IMG/VR virus record: IMGVR_UViG_3300006990_000013
Coordinates: 53,771-117,770 of that record
DNA length: 64,000 bases
Strand: one strand, 5' to 3'
Source of the DNA: a virus
Below, piece after piece: positions 35,795 to 44,930 of the stretch. A program made the translations under genes and the position numbers. The notes beneath the pieces were generated by a model. The model ran no database searches, was not told the origin of the DNA, and was given only the letters and a program-made list of their open reading frames with translations. How positions within the stretch are numbered: position 1 is the first letter of the stretch; every line of letters starts with the position of its first letter.

Positions 35795-36473
35795 TCGTGA
35801 ATACGCACAACACGCATCTGCTTCTTGTGATGAGATAGGTCTCAACTGGGAGTACTTCGAAGGTTGGTGTGATATCCCTGGCGTTCTTGCATGGGCAAGA
35901 TCGGGGATTAATTTGCGTATAAACGAGGGGAGACCAATTAAACTTCCCCCTGCAGATCTGGATTACCCACCAAATCCAAACTTACCTATGGGTGAGAAAG
36001 CAGAGTGTTGTACGGTTGGTCATGCTGCAATATGGAAAAAGATTGCAGAGGGTGAAGAGGATGTAGGTATCGTGTTAGAACATGATGCAATTATGTTACA
36101 TCCTGTGAACATTGAAATACCAGAGAATAATATGGTTGTTTTGGGATACAAACTAGACAAACCTAATAGGTACGATCATTTGACTGCAGGCCCTGCAGTG
36201 AGACTTGTACCAATCAGAGGACATGAAGGTGCACATGCATATGCGATGACTAAGAAAACAGCGCAGATATTGATTGATGAGATCGAAACAGGTGGTCGAT
36301 TGGGGTGTGTAGATAATGCATATTTCATCTTAAATCAAAGACGCACAAAGGTTCCTCTATGTATCGCAGACCCAACACCCGCTTTAGGTTGGTTAAGGGC
36401 ATCTACTATTTGGCAGGAATCTGCACATGTTAACTACGAATTTCTTGATTCATTCAAACAGAATTATAAATAA
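35748..36473 (+). CDS. Glycosyltransferase family 25-like protein
   Basis: 241 residues. ECCTVGHAAIWKKIAEGEEDVGIVLEHDAIML follows the GT25 (LPS galactosyltransferase) pattern of S/C-H-x-x-x-W...VLEDDA, with EHDA in place of EDDA. AHAYAMTKKTAQILID fits the acceptor-side helix. Acts on glycan surface chains by analogy. Its stop codon is embedded in an exact late promoter for the next gene. Confidence 0.6.
   Translation: MQTQRAYILTIDKPISREYAQHASASCDEIGLNWEYFEGWCDIPGVLAWARSGINLRINEGRPIKLPPADLDYPPNPNLPMGEKAECCTVGHAAIWKKIAEGEEDVGIVLEHDAIMLHPVNIEIPENNMVVLGYKLDKPNRYDHLTAGPAVRLVPIRGHEGAHAYAMTKKTAQILIDEIETGGRLGCVDNAYFILNQRRTKVPLCIADPTPALGWLRASTIWQESAHVNYEFLDSFKQNYK
36465..36472 (+). promoter_or_regulatory. 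Exact T4-type late promoter
   Basis: TATAAATA at 36465-36472, 32 nt before the ATG of the 1351-residue fusion, with AAGAGAATAATC as ribosome site downstream. Same spacing as the promoter at 45934. Confidence 0.75.
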
Positions 36474-36504
36474 ACAGTAAAACACAAATTACAAGAGAAT
36501 AATC

Positions 36505-39500
36505 ATGTACAACCTCAAAGAAACTGACAAAAAAGAAAAGAAGTCCAAGAAGAAGGATGTGTTGAAATTCAAAGAGTTTGACCCTTCTCAGTACATCGAA
36601 ACAGAACCGACACTCAAAGAAGCAAAGAGTGATACGGTTGTGTTTTCTTTTGGTCGTATGAATCCAGTGACTATCGGTCACGAGAAACTTGTTAACAAGG
36701 TTAAGTCTGTTGCTAAATCCATGTCAGCCGATTCACGTGTCTATCTATCGCACACGCAGAATAATCAAAAAGATCCCCTCAGTTATAAAGACAAATACCG
36801 ATTTGCGAGGAAAGCATTCGGGCCAATCATTATACAATCAAAAGCGAGACAAGTATTCCAAATCGCAGCCGAACTCGAAAAGGCGGGATACAAGAACATC
36901 GTCATGGTTGTTGGATCTGATCGTGTAGAAGAGTTCAAAAGAATTCTAGACAAGTACAACGGTAAGGACTACGACTTCGCATCTATCAAAGTTGTATCTG
37001 CAGGTGAACGTGATCCTGATGCAGAAGGTGTTGAAGGAATGTCAGGTACAAAACTAAGAGGTATTGCCAAAAAGGGACAGTTTGACGACTATACAGATGA
37101 GAAAGGTAAGAAACAATTCGGTTTCAAAAGTGCCGCTGCATCTAAGTTGTCAGACAAAGACAAGATGGCAATGATGAAACTTGTTCAGAAGAACCTCGCA
37201 GAGGCGGAACTTCAAGAAGCGTTGACCAGACAACAACGTATGCAACGTGCACGTACATTCCGTAGAATCAAACATAAGATTAAAAAGGGACGTGAACGGG
37301 CGGCAAGAAAACGTGCAGGTATCGACAAGTTGCAGAAACGTGCCGCAAAGGGTGCAAGAAATCTCTTGAAAAAGAAAATGACTAAGGGACAAGACTACAA
37401 ACAAATGTCTTATGGTCAAAGACAACAGGTCGATAATCGTCTGAAGAAAGTATCTCCTGCCCGTCTAAAAGCATTATCTAAACGTCTCTTACCTTCAGTG
37501 AAGAAGAAAGAGATGGAACGTATTAAGAACCGTAATAACAAATCTGAGGGTGTTGCACAGGACAGACAAGTCAAGGACATGCCGGGCACACAGCCAAAAA
37601 AGTACTATAGCGGGCTTGATAAAAAGGATAAGGAATCACGTGCAAGACAGTTTGCACGACAGGCGAAAATGTCTGATGATGATCCACGTGCTTACAAACC
37701 CGCTCCTGGCGATAAGGAAGCGAAGACCAAACCGTCAAAACATACTAAGAAGTTTCAACAGATGTATGGTGAAGCAGATGCAGTTGCGGCTGCAAGAGAA
37801 CGCATCAAACGTGAGAAACAGTCTGATAAAGATAAACACGATGCAATGATGGATCGTGCAAGAACTCAGGATACCAGATCTAAGAATCAAAAGACTGAGG
37901 CAATCTCCCCTGCACAACAGGCTGCGATTGCTATTGCAAAGAAAGCAAAAGGTCAGAAACCTAAGAATGAAGATGGCGATCCATGTTGGGATACTCACAA
38001 ACAAGTTGGTATGAAGAAAAAGGGCGGCAAGATGGTTCCAGATTGTGTCCCTAAAAACGAATCAATTGCAGAAGAAGTTTCTCAGAAACAGATCAATGAC
38101 CTAGAGAAATTTGCAGATCGTATTCTTGCGAAGTTCAAGATTGACGTGGAGTTTACTAAACACTTCGTTGATAGAATGAACGACAAGAGAAACACACCAG
38201 AAATTAAAGTTGCAGAACTTCAAAAGTTATTTAAAAAGATACAGAAGAATAAGGGCAAAGATGTTAAAGACAATGAGGGTATTGAAGCAGTTCTTAAAGA
38301 TCTGTCATCTGACTTAAACCTTCCAGTTGTAATTAAAACAAAAGGTGACGAGATCGAACTCGTCAATAAGACCATTATGAGAAAAAAAGATTTTAAAACA
38401 CCTTCTAAGGTAATCAAGTACGAACAGTTTTCAAACATGGACGAAGCATCACGGGCGGACATGAGAGTACGTAAAAGACCACACATGATGTTGAAGGCAG
38501 GGAATGCTGGAGTCAAGTTCGATGGTCGTTTCAAAATGTACAAGAAGAAACAGGTACTGAAAGACGAAGAGAAACCGTTGGAAGAATCATTTGAATCTAT
38601 GGAGAACATGATCTTCGATCTAATGGAATCAACTGAAGCCGTGATTGCGGAAGATTCAGGCGAAGCACTTAAGAAGAAAGCAGAAAAATCTGGAATGCCT
38701 CTTGGTATTCTAAAGAAGGTTTTTGATCGTGGTGTTGCCGCATGGAGAACAGGACATAGGCCTGGCACTACTGCAACTCAGTGGGGTCTTGCACGTGTCA
38801 ACTCATTTGTAACTAAGTCTAAAGGTACTTGGGGTAAAGCAGACTCTGATCTTGCCGCAAAGGTTAGAAAAGAATCTGTTGATGAGGAAAAAGAATTAGA
38901 AAAAATCTTAACTACGGATGGTCGCATGAAATCGTTTAAAGAAAAACTCAGAAAACTGGGTTATAAAAAAATCGACGAAGGAAAGTCTTCTTCTGGATAC
39001 GAACTGTACCACAATGATTTCTCCTCTGCAATGAAACATGCATACAAACATGCGAAAGACAAACTGAAAGTGGATATCGATCCTAATGAGATCGATGACA
39101 AAGTTGCGACTGGGCCTCGTAAACCTTCTAAGGGTAAAACGAATTCATATCGTTTGATGGATAAGTCTGGTAAGAAAGCTGTACAGATCCAAGTGTACAA
39201 CATGGACGGTAAAAAATACGAACTGAACATGTACAAGGAAGACTTGGATGAAGCACCTAGACGTAAAAGAGCACCTAAAATTGGTGTTGACTCTATTGCT
39301 GTTCAACGTGCAAAAGATAGAGCACACAACGATGCTATGGGTCGTACAAAGACTGGACGTAAGAAACCAGTACGTACAATGACATCTACTCAACGTTCAC
39401 TTGCGTCATTACGTGGGGAAGAAGTAGAAAACATTGATGATCAGTTTGACGCCATCATCAAAGAGGCAGAAGCAAACAAGAAATCTTATGGTGACCTTGT

Positions 39501-40560
39501 AGTAGAACTGACTGCCGCCGAGAAAAAACTTGTCAACCAAATGTATGACAAGAAAGGTAACCTCACACCACTTGGTAAAAAGGTTATGAATCATGGTAAG
39601 AAAAAAGGTGACAAGGGTTACGTAGAATCAGTGGAAACACTAGAGGAAGGTGTAAACGATCCTGGCATCTTTAAGGCAGTGTTCCTCGCAGGTGGGCCAG
39701 GCAGTGGTAAATCATTTATGGTTGGTAAGACTGCATTGACTTCAATGGGATTGAAACTGATCAACTCAGATCCTGCCTTCGAAGCGCAGTTGAAAAAAGT
39801 TGATTTGAAACCAACACCAGAAGACATCTTCACCGCTAAAGGACAGGATGCACGTGCAAAGGCGAAAGCACTTACTGACAAAAAACAGGCACTTGCACTC
39901 GCAGGTAGACTTGGTCTGGTAATTGACGGTACTGGTAAGGATTACGAGAAAATTGCAAACCAAGCGATGTCACTTAAGAAGTTGGGTTATGAAGTAGGAA
40001 TGATCTTCGTAAACACAAACTTGGAGACTGCAATCTCACGTGATGAAAAACGTTCTAGAACACTTGGTGCGAAAGAAGTAACCAAGATGTGGAATGCAGT
40101 ACAGAACAACATTGGTAAGTTCTCATCACTGTTTGGTGCGAACATGCAGATCGTTGATAACTCAGAAGGTGCAGACTTTGAGAAGGGTGCAACCAAAGCA
40201 TATAAACAAATGAAGAAATGGGTTGCAAAAGAACCCAAGTCTCCAATGGCGAAAAAATGGATTGCCTCTGTGAAAGCACAACGTGGTATCACAGAAGACG
40301 ATTTAGGTAAAATGATTAACAGTATGGTAGAGAGCAAAGATCAGGAAGATCTTTCAAAAACAGCTTCACTATTTGAAAAGGATATTGTAATGGTTCGTGA
40401 AGGTTTGGACGTGAAAGAGAGTAAAGTACTTGAGTTGGGGAAACCAGAGACTACGAAGAAATATAAAACTGAAACGCCTGGCGAGAAGCCGACGACAGAA
40501 CCTCAGAGGTTTTCGCAGAGAATTAGAGAAAACATTCTCCGAAACCAAAGAAGAAAATAG
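36505..40560 (+). CDS. Giant multidomain virion-type protein: nucleotidyltransferase + phage domains + P-loop kinase
   Basis: 1351 residues, Lys-rich. Domain 1 (about 44-230): cytidylyl/NMN-adenylyltransferase-like, with FGRMNPVTIGH (residues 49-59) and EGMSGTKLR (178-185, ISSTxxR-like). Residues 245-345: very basic helix-rich segment. About 490-515: DPCW...KQVG...PDCVP motif common in phage head proteins. About 550: FTKHFVDRMND domain. About 722-782: DUF5824-like (GILKKVFDRGVAAW...GTTATQWGLARVNSF). About 1060-1230: P-loop domain (AGGPGSGKS, then LVIDGTGKD), zeta-toxin/kinase-like. Driven by a late promoter, so probably a head or injected protein. Parts are often separate genes elsewhere. Confidence 0.78.
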   Translation: MYNLKETDKKEKKSKKKDVLKFKEFDPSQYIETEPTLKEAKSDTVVFSFGRMNPVTIGHEKLVNKVKSVAKSMSADSRVYLSHTQNNQKDPLSYKDKYRFARKAFGPIIIQSKARQVFQIAAELEKAGYKNIVMVVGSDRVEEFKRILDKYNGKDYDFASIKVVSAGERDPDAEGVEGMSGTKLRGIAKKGQFDDYTDEKGKKQFGFKSAAASKLSDKDKMAMMKLVQKNLAEAELQEALTRQQRMQRARTFRRIKHKIKKGRERAARKRAGIDKLQKRAAKGARNLLKKKMTKGQDYKQMSYGQRQQVDNRLKKVSPARLKALSKRLLPSVKKKEMERIKNRNNKSEGVAQDRQVKDMPGTQPKKYYSGLDKKDKESRARQFARQAKMSDDDPRAYKPAPGDKEAKTKPSKHTKKFQQMYGEADAVAAARERIKREKQSDKDKHDAMMDRARTQDTRSKNQKTEAISPAQQAAIAIAKKAKGQKPKNEDGDPCWDTHKQVGMKKKGGKMVPDCVPKNESIAEEVSQKQINDLEKFADRILAKFKIDVEFTKHFVDRMNDKRNTPEIKVAELQKLFKKIQKNKGKDVKDNEGIEAVLKDLSSDLNLPVVIKTKGDEIELVNKTIMRKKDFKTPSKVIKYEQFSNMDEASRADMRVRKRPHMMLKAGNAGVKFDGRFKMYKKKQVLKDEEKPLEESFESMENMIFDLMESTEAVIAEDSGEALKKKAEKSGMPLGILKKVFDRGVAAWRTGHRPGTTATQWGLARVNSFVTKSKGTWGKADSDLAAKVRKESVDEEKELEKILTTDGRMKSFKEKLRKLGYKKIDEGKSSSGYELYHNDFSSAMKHAYKHAKDKLKVDIDPNEIDDKVATGPRKPSKGKTNSYRLMDKSGKKAVQIQVYNMDGKKYELNMYKEDLDEAPRRKRAPKIGVDSIAVQRAKDRAHNDAMGRTKTGRKKPVRTMTSTQRSLASLRGEEVENIDDQFDAIIKEAEANKKSYGDLVVELTAAEKKLVNQMYDKKGNLTPLGKKVMNHGKKKGDKGYVESVETLEEGVNDPGIFKAVFLAGGPGSGKSFMVGKTALTSMGLKLINSDPAFEAQLKKVDLKPTPEDIFTAKGQDARAKAKALTDKKQALALAGRLGLVIDGTGKDYEKIANQAMSLKKLGYEVGMIFVNTNLETAISRDEKRSRTLGAKEVTKMWNAVQNNIGKFSSLFGANMQIVDNSEGADFEKGATKAYKQMKKWVAKEPKSPMAKKWIASVKAQRGITEDDLGKMINSMVESKDQEDLSKTASLFEKDIVMVREGLDVKESKVLELGKPETTKKYKTETPGEKPTTEPQRFSQRIRENILRNQRRK

Positions 40561-40571
40561 GGAGTAACTAA

Positions 40572-40727
40572 ATGATTAACTGGATTACAAAACGTTTAAC
40601 TGAACGTACCACATGGGATGGAGCAGTATTGGTTGCAACAGGTGTTGCAATGATTCTAGTTCCTGTAGATCTAATCGCATATGCCGCAATCTTCTACGGT
40701 GCATGGACAATGTGGAAGTCAGAGTAA
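40572..40727 (+). CDS. 51-residue membrane microprotein
   Basis: ATG 40572 follows GGGAGTAACTAA; the stop TAA ends one base before the nuclease ATG at 40728. After a polar start (MINWITKRLTERTTWDG) it has a hydrophobic stretch AVLVATGVAMILVPVDLIAYAAIFYGAW, enough for one or two membrane passes. Fits tightly between its neighbours. Function unknown. Confidence 0.65.
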   Translation: MINWITKRLTERTTWDGAVLVATGVAMILVPVDLIAYAAIFYGAWTMWKSE

Positions 40728-41162
40728 ATGTATGAATACAAAGTTAAAATCCTTCGTGTAGTAGACGGTGACACAGTAGATGTGGACATCGATCTAGGTT
40801 TTGGTGTATGGTTAAAGAAGGAACGTGTACGTATTATGGGTATTGATACTCCAGAGTCACGTACGAGAGATAAGGTCGAAAAGAAGTTCGGTATGGCTGC
40901 AAAGAAATGGGTAAAAGATCATATGCCTGTTGGTAGTCATCAGATTCTGAAGACTGAGATCGATAAGTCTGGTGAAGACAAAAAAGGTAAGTTTGGTCGC
41001 ATCTTGGGAGACTTCCTCTTAGATGATGGTGAGGAAAGACTCACTGAAAAGATGACCGCCGCAGGGCATTGTGTCCCTTACTTTGGTGGATCTAAAGAAG
41101 AAGTTCAGGCGTTACATATGAAGAACAGAGAACGTCTAATGCTGGAAGGTGTTGTAAAGTGA
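40728..41162 (+). CDS. Thermonuclease (SNase) family nuclease
   Basis: 144 residues. VVDGDTVDVDIDLGFGVW and RVRIMGIDTPESR are the OB-fold nuclease signature with the active-site Asp and Arg; GRILGDFLLDDGE holds the second catalytic Arg. Lacks a signal peptide. Ca2+-dependent phosphodiesterase for DNA/RNA. Sits within the late, putatively head-packaged gene group; it may degrade host DNA or be delivered with the genome. Confidence 0.9.
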   Translation: MYEYKVKILRVVDGDTVDVDIDLGFGVWLKKERVRIMGIDTPESRTRDKVEKKFGMAAKKWVKDHMPVGSHQILKTEIDKSGEDKKGKFGRILGDFLLDDGEERLTEKMTAAGHCVPYFGGSKEEVQALHMKNRERLMLEGVVK

Positions 41163-41551
41163 AACGTTTTAAACAATATACTGTAGAAAATTTTGGTTTG
41201 TACGAGGGGGTAACAGTTCCCCTCGAATCTCCTATGATAGAAATAGATCCTATCGTATGTGAAGAGAAAGAACCAGAACTCAACTCTCCAAAAAGAAATA
41301 GTGGGGATGGCAAAAAGTATGTTGTTTATGTAAAGGATCCGAAGACAGGTAATGTCAGAAAGATAACATTTGGGGATGAAAAGGGTGGATTGACATCTAA
41401 GATTGGTGACAGAGATGCAGCACGTGCATTTGCAAGTCGTCATAGTTGTGATACTAAGACCGATAAGATGACGCCTGGATATTGGGCGTGTCGTCTACCG
41501 AAATATGCAAAACAGTTAGGATTAAGTGGTGGCGGAGATTACTTTTGGTAG
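41159..41551 (+). CDS. Phage conserved protein with capsid-targeting-like N-terminus
   Basis: 130 residues; GTG start overlapping the nuclease stop (GTGA). MKRFKQYTVENFGLYE resembles a T4 capsid-targeting sequence with L-Y-E as protease site. The C-terminal domain (KKYVVYVKDPKTGNVRKITFGD, then DRDAARAFASRHSC...TPGYWACRLPKY) is a conserved module of marine phage proteins, with two Cys and aromatic residues. A perfect stem CGAGGGG/CCCCTCG lies in the coding sequence at 41203-41225. Probably a head protein. Confidence 0.65.
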   Translation: MKRFKQYTVENFGLYEGVTVPLESPMIEIDPIVCEEKEPELNSPKRNSGDGKKYVVYVKDPKTGNVRKITFGDEKGGLTSKIGDRDAARAFASRHSCDTKTDKMTPGYWACRLPKYAKQLGLSGGGDYFW

Positions 41552-41795
41552 GCCATTTCGTGATGATGGGGGGTCAAGACGGTTTGACCATTTACGGGAT
41601 GACTATGTTTGGCACAGAGATCATTACGACAGAACAGTACGTGTCATTGATGGGAACGGATGGCAGTTCCAGTTCGACGGATGTTTGCCCTTCCTCATCA
41701 GAAAGGGAACAACCTTCAGAATAGAACGTGGTGTGTACCACAGACTTATAAAGGGCGTTGACGAACTTCACATCAATATTATAGAACATAAATAG
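41526..41795 (+). CDS. Small cupin-like protein
   Basis: 89 residues from GTG 41526 (AGGA upstream), overlapping the previous gene by 26 nt. VIDGNGWQFQFDGCLPFLIRKG and FRIERGVYHRLIKG are the two halves of a small cupin barrel, with H at the second motif. Similar small cupin-like proteins occur in marine T4-like phages and are sometimes called phosphoheptose-isomerase-like. Binding or sugar role unproven. Confidence 0.6.
   Translation: MVAEITFGRPFRDDGGSRRFDHLRDDYVWHRDHYDRTVRVIDGNGWQFQFDGCLPFLIRKGTTFRIERGVYHRLIKGVDELHINIIEHK
41787..41794 (+). promoter_or_regulatory. Late-promoter-like CATAAATA
   Basis: CATAAATA (one mismatch to TATAAATA) overlaps the stop codon of the cupin-like gene and lies 43 nt before ATG 41838. 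Confidence 0.5.
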
Positions 41796-41837
41796 ATATA
41801 GTTAATTAACGATCCAAATAACCTTAAGGATAAAACA

Positions 41838-43970
41838 ATGGACTTTAAAGATAAAATAGACAGTCTTTTCGGTACTCTGGTGAACCAGAAACTAGAAGAG
41901 AAAAAGAACACAGCAGAAGACGCATCAAACGACAAGTCTGATGACGGCGAAGGTCTGGACAAAGCAGATCCTAAAGCTGCGAAAAAGAAATTCAAAGATC
42001 GTAAAGATAAAGATATCGACAACGATGGGGATATAGACAGTTCTGATAAGTTCTTGCACAAGAGACGCAAGGCAATCGGTAAAGCTATGGCCAAAGATCA
42101 GAAAGACGAATCTGTAAAAAAGTCTGATGCGGTAGACCTCAGTGAAGGTGACATGAAGTCTGCCGCTAAAGAACTGGAATCATATGCCAAGAAGTCTGGT
42201 GGAATCGATAAGAAAGATTTCATGAAAGCAGTGGCGATGATGAAAAAGGGTGATGCAAAGGGTCTTGCGAAGTTTACTAACGATCAAGATACAGAACCAC
42301 GTGATAAGATCATCGATATAGTTGCAAAACAAATCGGTGTACCCCAAGCAGAAAAGTTGTTTAGTGTCAGTATTCGTGAAGCAAAAGAGATGACTTCAGC
42401 GCAGAAGAAAGCGTTTGATAAACTGTACAAGAAACTAGATGGTGGCCCAGAACACCGTAAGATCAGACAGAAGATTCAGAATCCTGTCAAAGCAGATGAT
42501 GCATTTCATGCAATGGTTAAGAAGATGGTTATGGGTGAGGATTACTCTCCACAGGCTATCGTAACTGAAGCGGAAGTCGAAGAAGGTAAACGTGGGTTTA
42601 TCATGGCTGCAAAAGCTGCGAAGGCAAAAGGTGAAAAGACCTTTATGTTTGCAGGTAAAGAATATAACTGTGAAGACATCGATCTTGACGAGGCATCTAA
42701 AACTGTTGATGCAATGAAACAAATCGTTGACAAAAAACAGGCGATGAAAATCGACGGTGTTATGGTTGACATGTTCACTGCTTCTGCAGTTACGCAGATT
42801 TACGACAAAGTAAATGATGCGAACAAGGCGAAGATGGACAAGATGAAAGCAACTCAACTTGCAAACGTTGCAATGAAGTTGTTGAAGAAAGAAGAACTAG
42901 AGGAAGCTGCACAGATGTGTGAGCACTGTGGTAAAGTCCATGAAGGTTCTTGCATGGAAGAGATGAAGAACACTCATGCGCTTATCAACACTGCAGACGG
43001 TAACAAAGTTGTTGCAATGGCATCATCTGAAGATGGTGTTAAACAATCTAAAGCATCTGCACAACGTCCACCTATGTCAATCAAAGATAAGAACACTCTG
43101 AAGATTGTTAAACTCAAAAAACCTCTAAGTCAAAAGGCATCTGATAAAATAATGGGTCGTCCTTTGAATGAGGAAACACTTGATGAGAAAATGTCATTCT
43201 CACCTAAAGAGGTTAAGATGGCAATTGGTGTTGCATCAGATAAAAGATATGCTGGTGGTAACATGACAGGTGCAGTCAAGGCAATCGATAAAATCAAAAA
43301 GGGTTTGTCAGACCATCCACAAGTCGCTGCAGTTCTAAAGAGACAGAACGAAGAGAAGGTGGAGTGCCCTGAGTGCGGAGGTAAAGGTTGTGATCATTGT
43401 GATAACAAAGGTTACCACACAGAATCTAAAAAGATGGCACTTGCAAAAAAACTTGCAAAGGTATCTGCGACTTCTAAAAAGGGTAAATCAAAAGTAACTC
43501 TTAAGAAGGCGCCTTGGGACAAGAAAGAAACAGTCAATACTGAACCAGAATTAGAAGAAGCAAAAAACTATGAGTACAAGGGCGGTAAAGTCCATATCTC
43601 TAAGAAAGACTTCCGCAAGGTTCACAAAGACTTTAAGAATGCAACAAAGGGTAAAGAACGTATGATGATTCTTGATCCTAAAACGCAAGCATCTATATCT
43701 GTACCAGTTGTGTTTAAAGAAAGTTCTTTTAAAACCAAATTTAAGAATACCCTAAGTAAGAGACTTGCAGAAACAACTAAAACAGAAGAAAAATCTGATG
43801 AAGTTGCAAACAGATATAATGAACTTAAAACAATGCCGCCAGTGGAATTGATGAAACTTTATCAAAAGCATGAAAGCGATGCCGACATAGATAAGGTTAA
43901 GAAAATGAGCAAAGACGAGATGATCTCGAAAATTGTTGAAAAAGAATTTCAAAACCAAGGAGAAGAATAA
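41838..43970 (+). CDS. Large Lys/Glu-rich putative head-internal protein with zinc motifs
   Basis: 710 residues, highly charged. The N-terminus (MDFKDKIDSLFGTLVNQKLEEK) is a short helix with an L-E-E site like a prohead-protease target, then an acidic calcium-loop-like stretch DKDIDNDGDIDSSD. MCEHCGKVHEGSC (about 360) and CPECGGKGCDHC (about 510-522, DnaJ-type) could bind zinc. A C-terminal YEYKGGKVHISKKDFRKVH domain recurs in marine phages. Late promoter-like site upstream. Probably scaffold or internal head protein; function not known. Confidence 0.65.
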   Translation: MDFKDKIDSLFGTLVNQKLEEKKNTAEDASNDKSDDGEGLDKADPKAAKKKFKDRKDKDIDNDGDIDSSDKFLHKRRKAIGKAMAKDQKDESVKKSDAVDLSEGDMKSAAKELESYAKKSGGIDKKDFMKAVAMMKKGDAKGLAKFTNDQDTEPRDKIIDIVAKQIGVPQAEKLFSVSIREAKEMTSAQKKAFDKLYKKLDGGPEHRKIRQKIQNPVKADDAFHAMVKKMVMGEDYSPQAIVTEAEVEEGKRGFIMAAKAAKAKGEKTFMFAGKEYNCEDIDLDEASKTVDAMKQIVDKKQAMKIDGVMVDMFTASAVTQIYDKVNDANKAKMDKMKATQLANVAMKLLKKEELEEAAQMCEHCGKVHEGSCMEEMKNTHALINTADGNKVVAMASSEDGVKQSKASAQRPPMSIKDKNTLKIVKLKKPLSQKASDKIMGRPLNEETLDEKMSFSPKEVKMAIGVASDKRYAGGNMTGAVKAIDKIKKGLSDHPQVAAVLKRQNEEKVECPECGGKGCDHCDNKGYHTESKKMALAKKLAKVSATSKKGKSKVTLKKAPWDKKETVNTEPELEEAKNYEYKGGKVHISKKDFRKVHKDFKNATKGKERMMILDPKTQASISVPVVFKESSFKTKFKNTLSKRLAETTKTEEKSDEVANRYNELKTMPPVELMKLYQKHESDADIDKVKKMSKDEMISKIVEKEFQNQGEE

Positions 43971-44533
43971 TGCCACAATGGGGAGACACTGATACTCTGG
44001 CGGACGCACCAAAGTTCGAAACGCCAGTATTCACAATCGATGGATCCGATTCTGCAGTAGTAAGTGCAGTAGCGGACACTATCGTTCTACCAAATCACGC
44101 ACTGGAAACAGGCGTAAGAATAAGATATGATGCATCAAACGTAACACCAATCGTTGGTCTTACAGATGGTGAAATGTATTTTATCATTCGTGAAGACGAA
44201 AACACAGTTAAACTTGCAACATCGTTGTCAAATGCGAATGCAGGTACACAGGTAAACATCACTAACGTTGGTGATGGTACTGAAGATACTATTCAAGTTG
44301 CACCTGCTGATCTGTTCTTCGTTGACCAAGACGAGGCCGCAGTAGAAAGTAACCGTAATAAAGGTATCCGTACTGCAGGTTGGAATAGTGTAGTAGAATA
44401 TACTGATCAGAATGGTAACACACGCAGACGCATCGAACCACTGGTTGCAATGCGTAAGACTTCAGCAGATGCTGGAGACGCAGGTTTGACTGGAACAACT
44501 GGTGACGAAGACGCAACAGTTGCAGATAGTTAA
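43970..44533 (+). CDS. Beta-rich putative virion structural protein
   Basis: 187 residues, Thr/Val/Asp rich, one base after (TAATG) the internal-protein gene. Contains DTIVLPNHALETGVRIRYDAS and LTDGEMYFIIREDENTVKLA, a pattern typical of phage adhesin/baseplate decoration repeats. No Cys, no membrane segment, acidic disordered tail. Structural role is inferred. Confidence 0.65.
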   Translation: MPQWGDTDTLADAPKFETPVFTIDGSDSAVVSAVADTIVLPNHALETGVRIRYDASNVTPIVGLTDGEMYFIIREDENTVKLATSLSNANAGTQVNITNVGDGTEDTIQVAPADLFFVDQDEAAVESNRNKGIRTAGWNSVVEYTDQNGNTRRRIEPLVAMRKTSADAGDAGLTGTTGDEDATVADS

Positions 44534-44555
44534 TCTGGAAGTAGTTACCTAAATT

Positions 44556-44930
44556 ATGATATTAACAGAATCAACCTTTTTAATGTATGCAATGAAACAC
44601 TATGAGAATCCTCACTGTTCAGACATATCTGAATTCGAGGAAGACATGAAACGTTTCCAATATCTCAGGAAACTCTTTGGTCGATATAGACAAGAGAACG
44701 AGTTGAAGGAAAGGTTGATTCTGAATCATATGATAATCATATATAATGTGTTTGGGGAACAGGGAACGCCCATGTTATTCATGAAGTTGCCTGAATACCA
44801 CGAATATTTAAAACCTTTTGTAGAGTACTTAAACTATATGCCAACAATCATACGGTATGATGGCATTGGAATACATCAAGATAGTATCAATGCAGACAGG
44901 CATATAATTCAAGTACTTAAGGAAATCTGA
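44556..44930 (+). CDS. Conserved marine T4-like hypothetical protein
   Basis: 124 residues, helix-rich (EFEEDMKRFQYLRKLFGRYRQENELKERLILNHMIIIYNVFG). The order of this gene, the next (44930) and the gp67-like gene is typical of marine T4-like late regions. No catalytic motif; function unknown. Confidence 0.7.
   Translation: MILTESTFLMYAMKHYENPHCSDISEFEEDMKRFQYLRKLFGRYRQENELKERLILNHMIIIYNVFGEQGTPMLFMKLPEYHEYLKPFVEYLNYMPTIIRYDGIGIHQDSINADRHIIQVLKEI

Noticed and set aside
37900-37980. Possible frameshift or stop in the 1351-residue fusion
   Set aside because: The frame is continuous with uniform Lys-rich composition across the domain joins; I see no break, though an assembly join cannot be excluded without reads.
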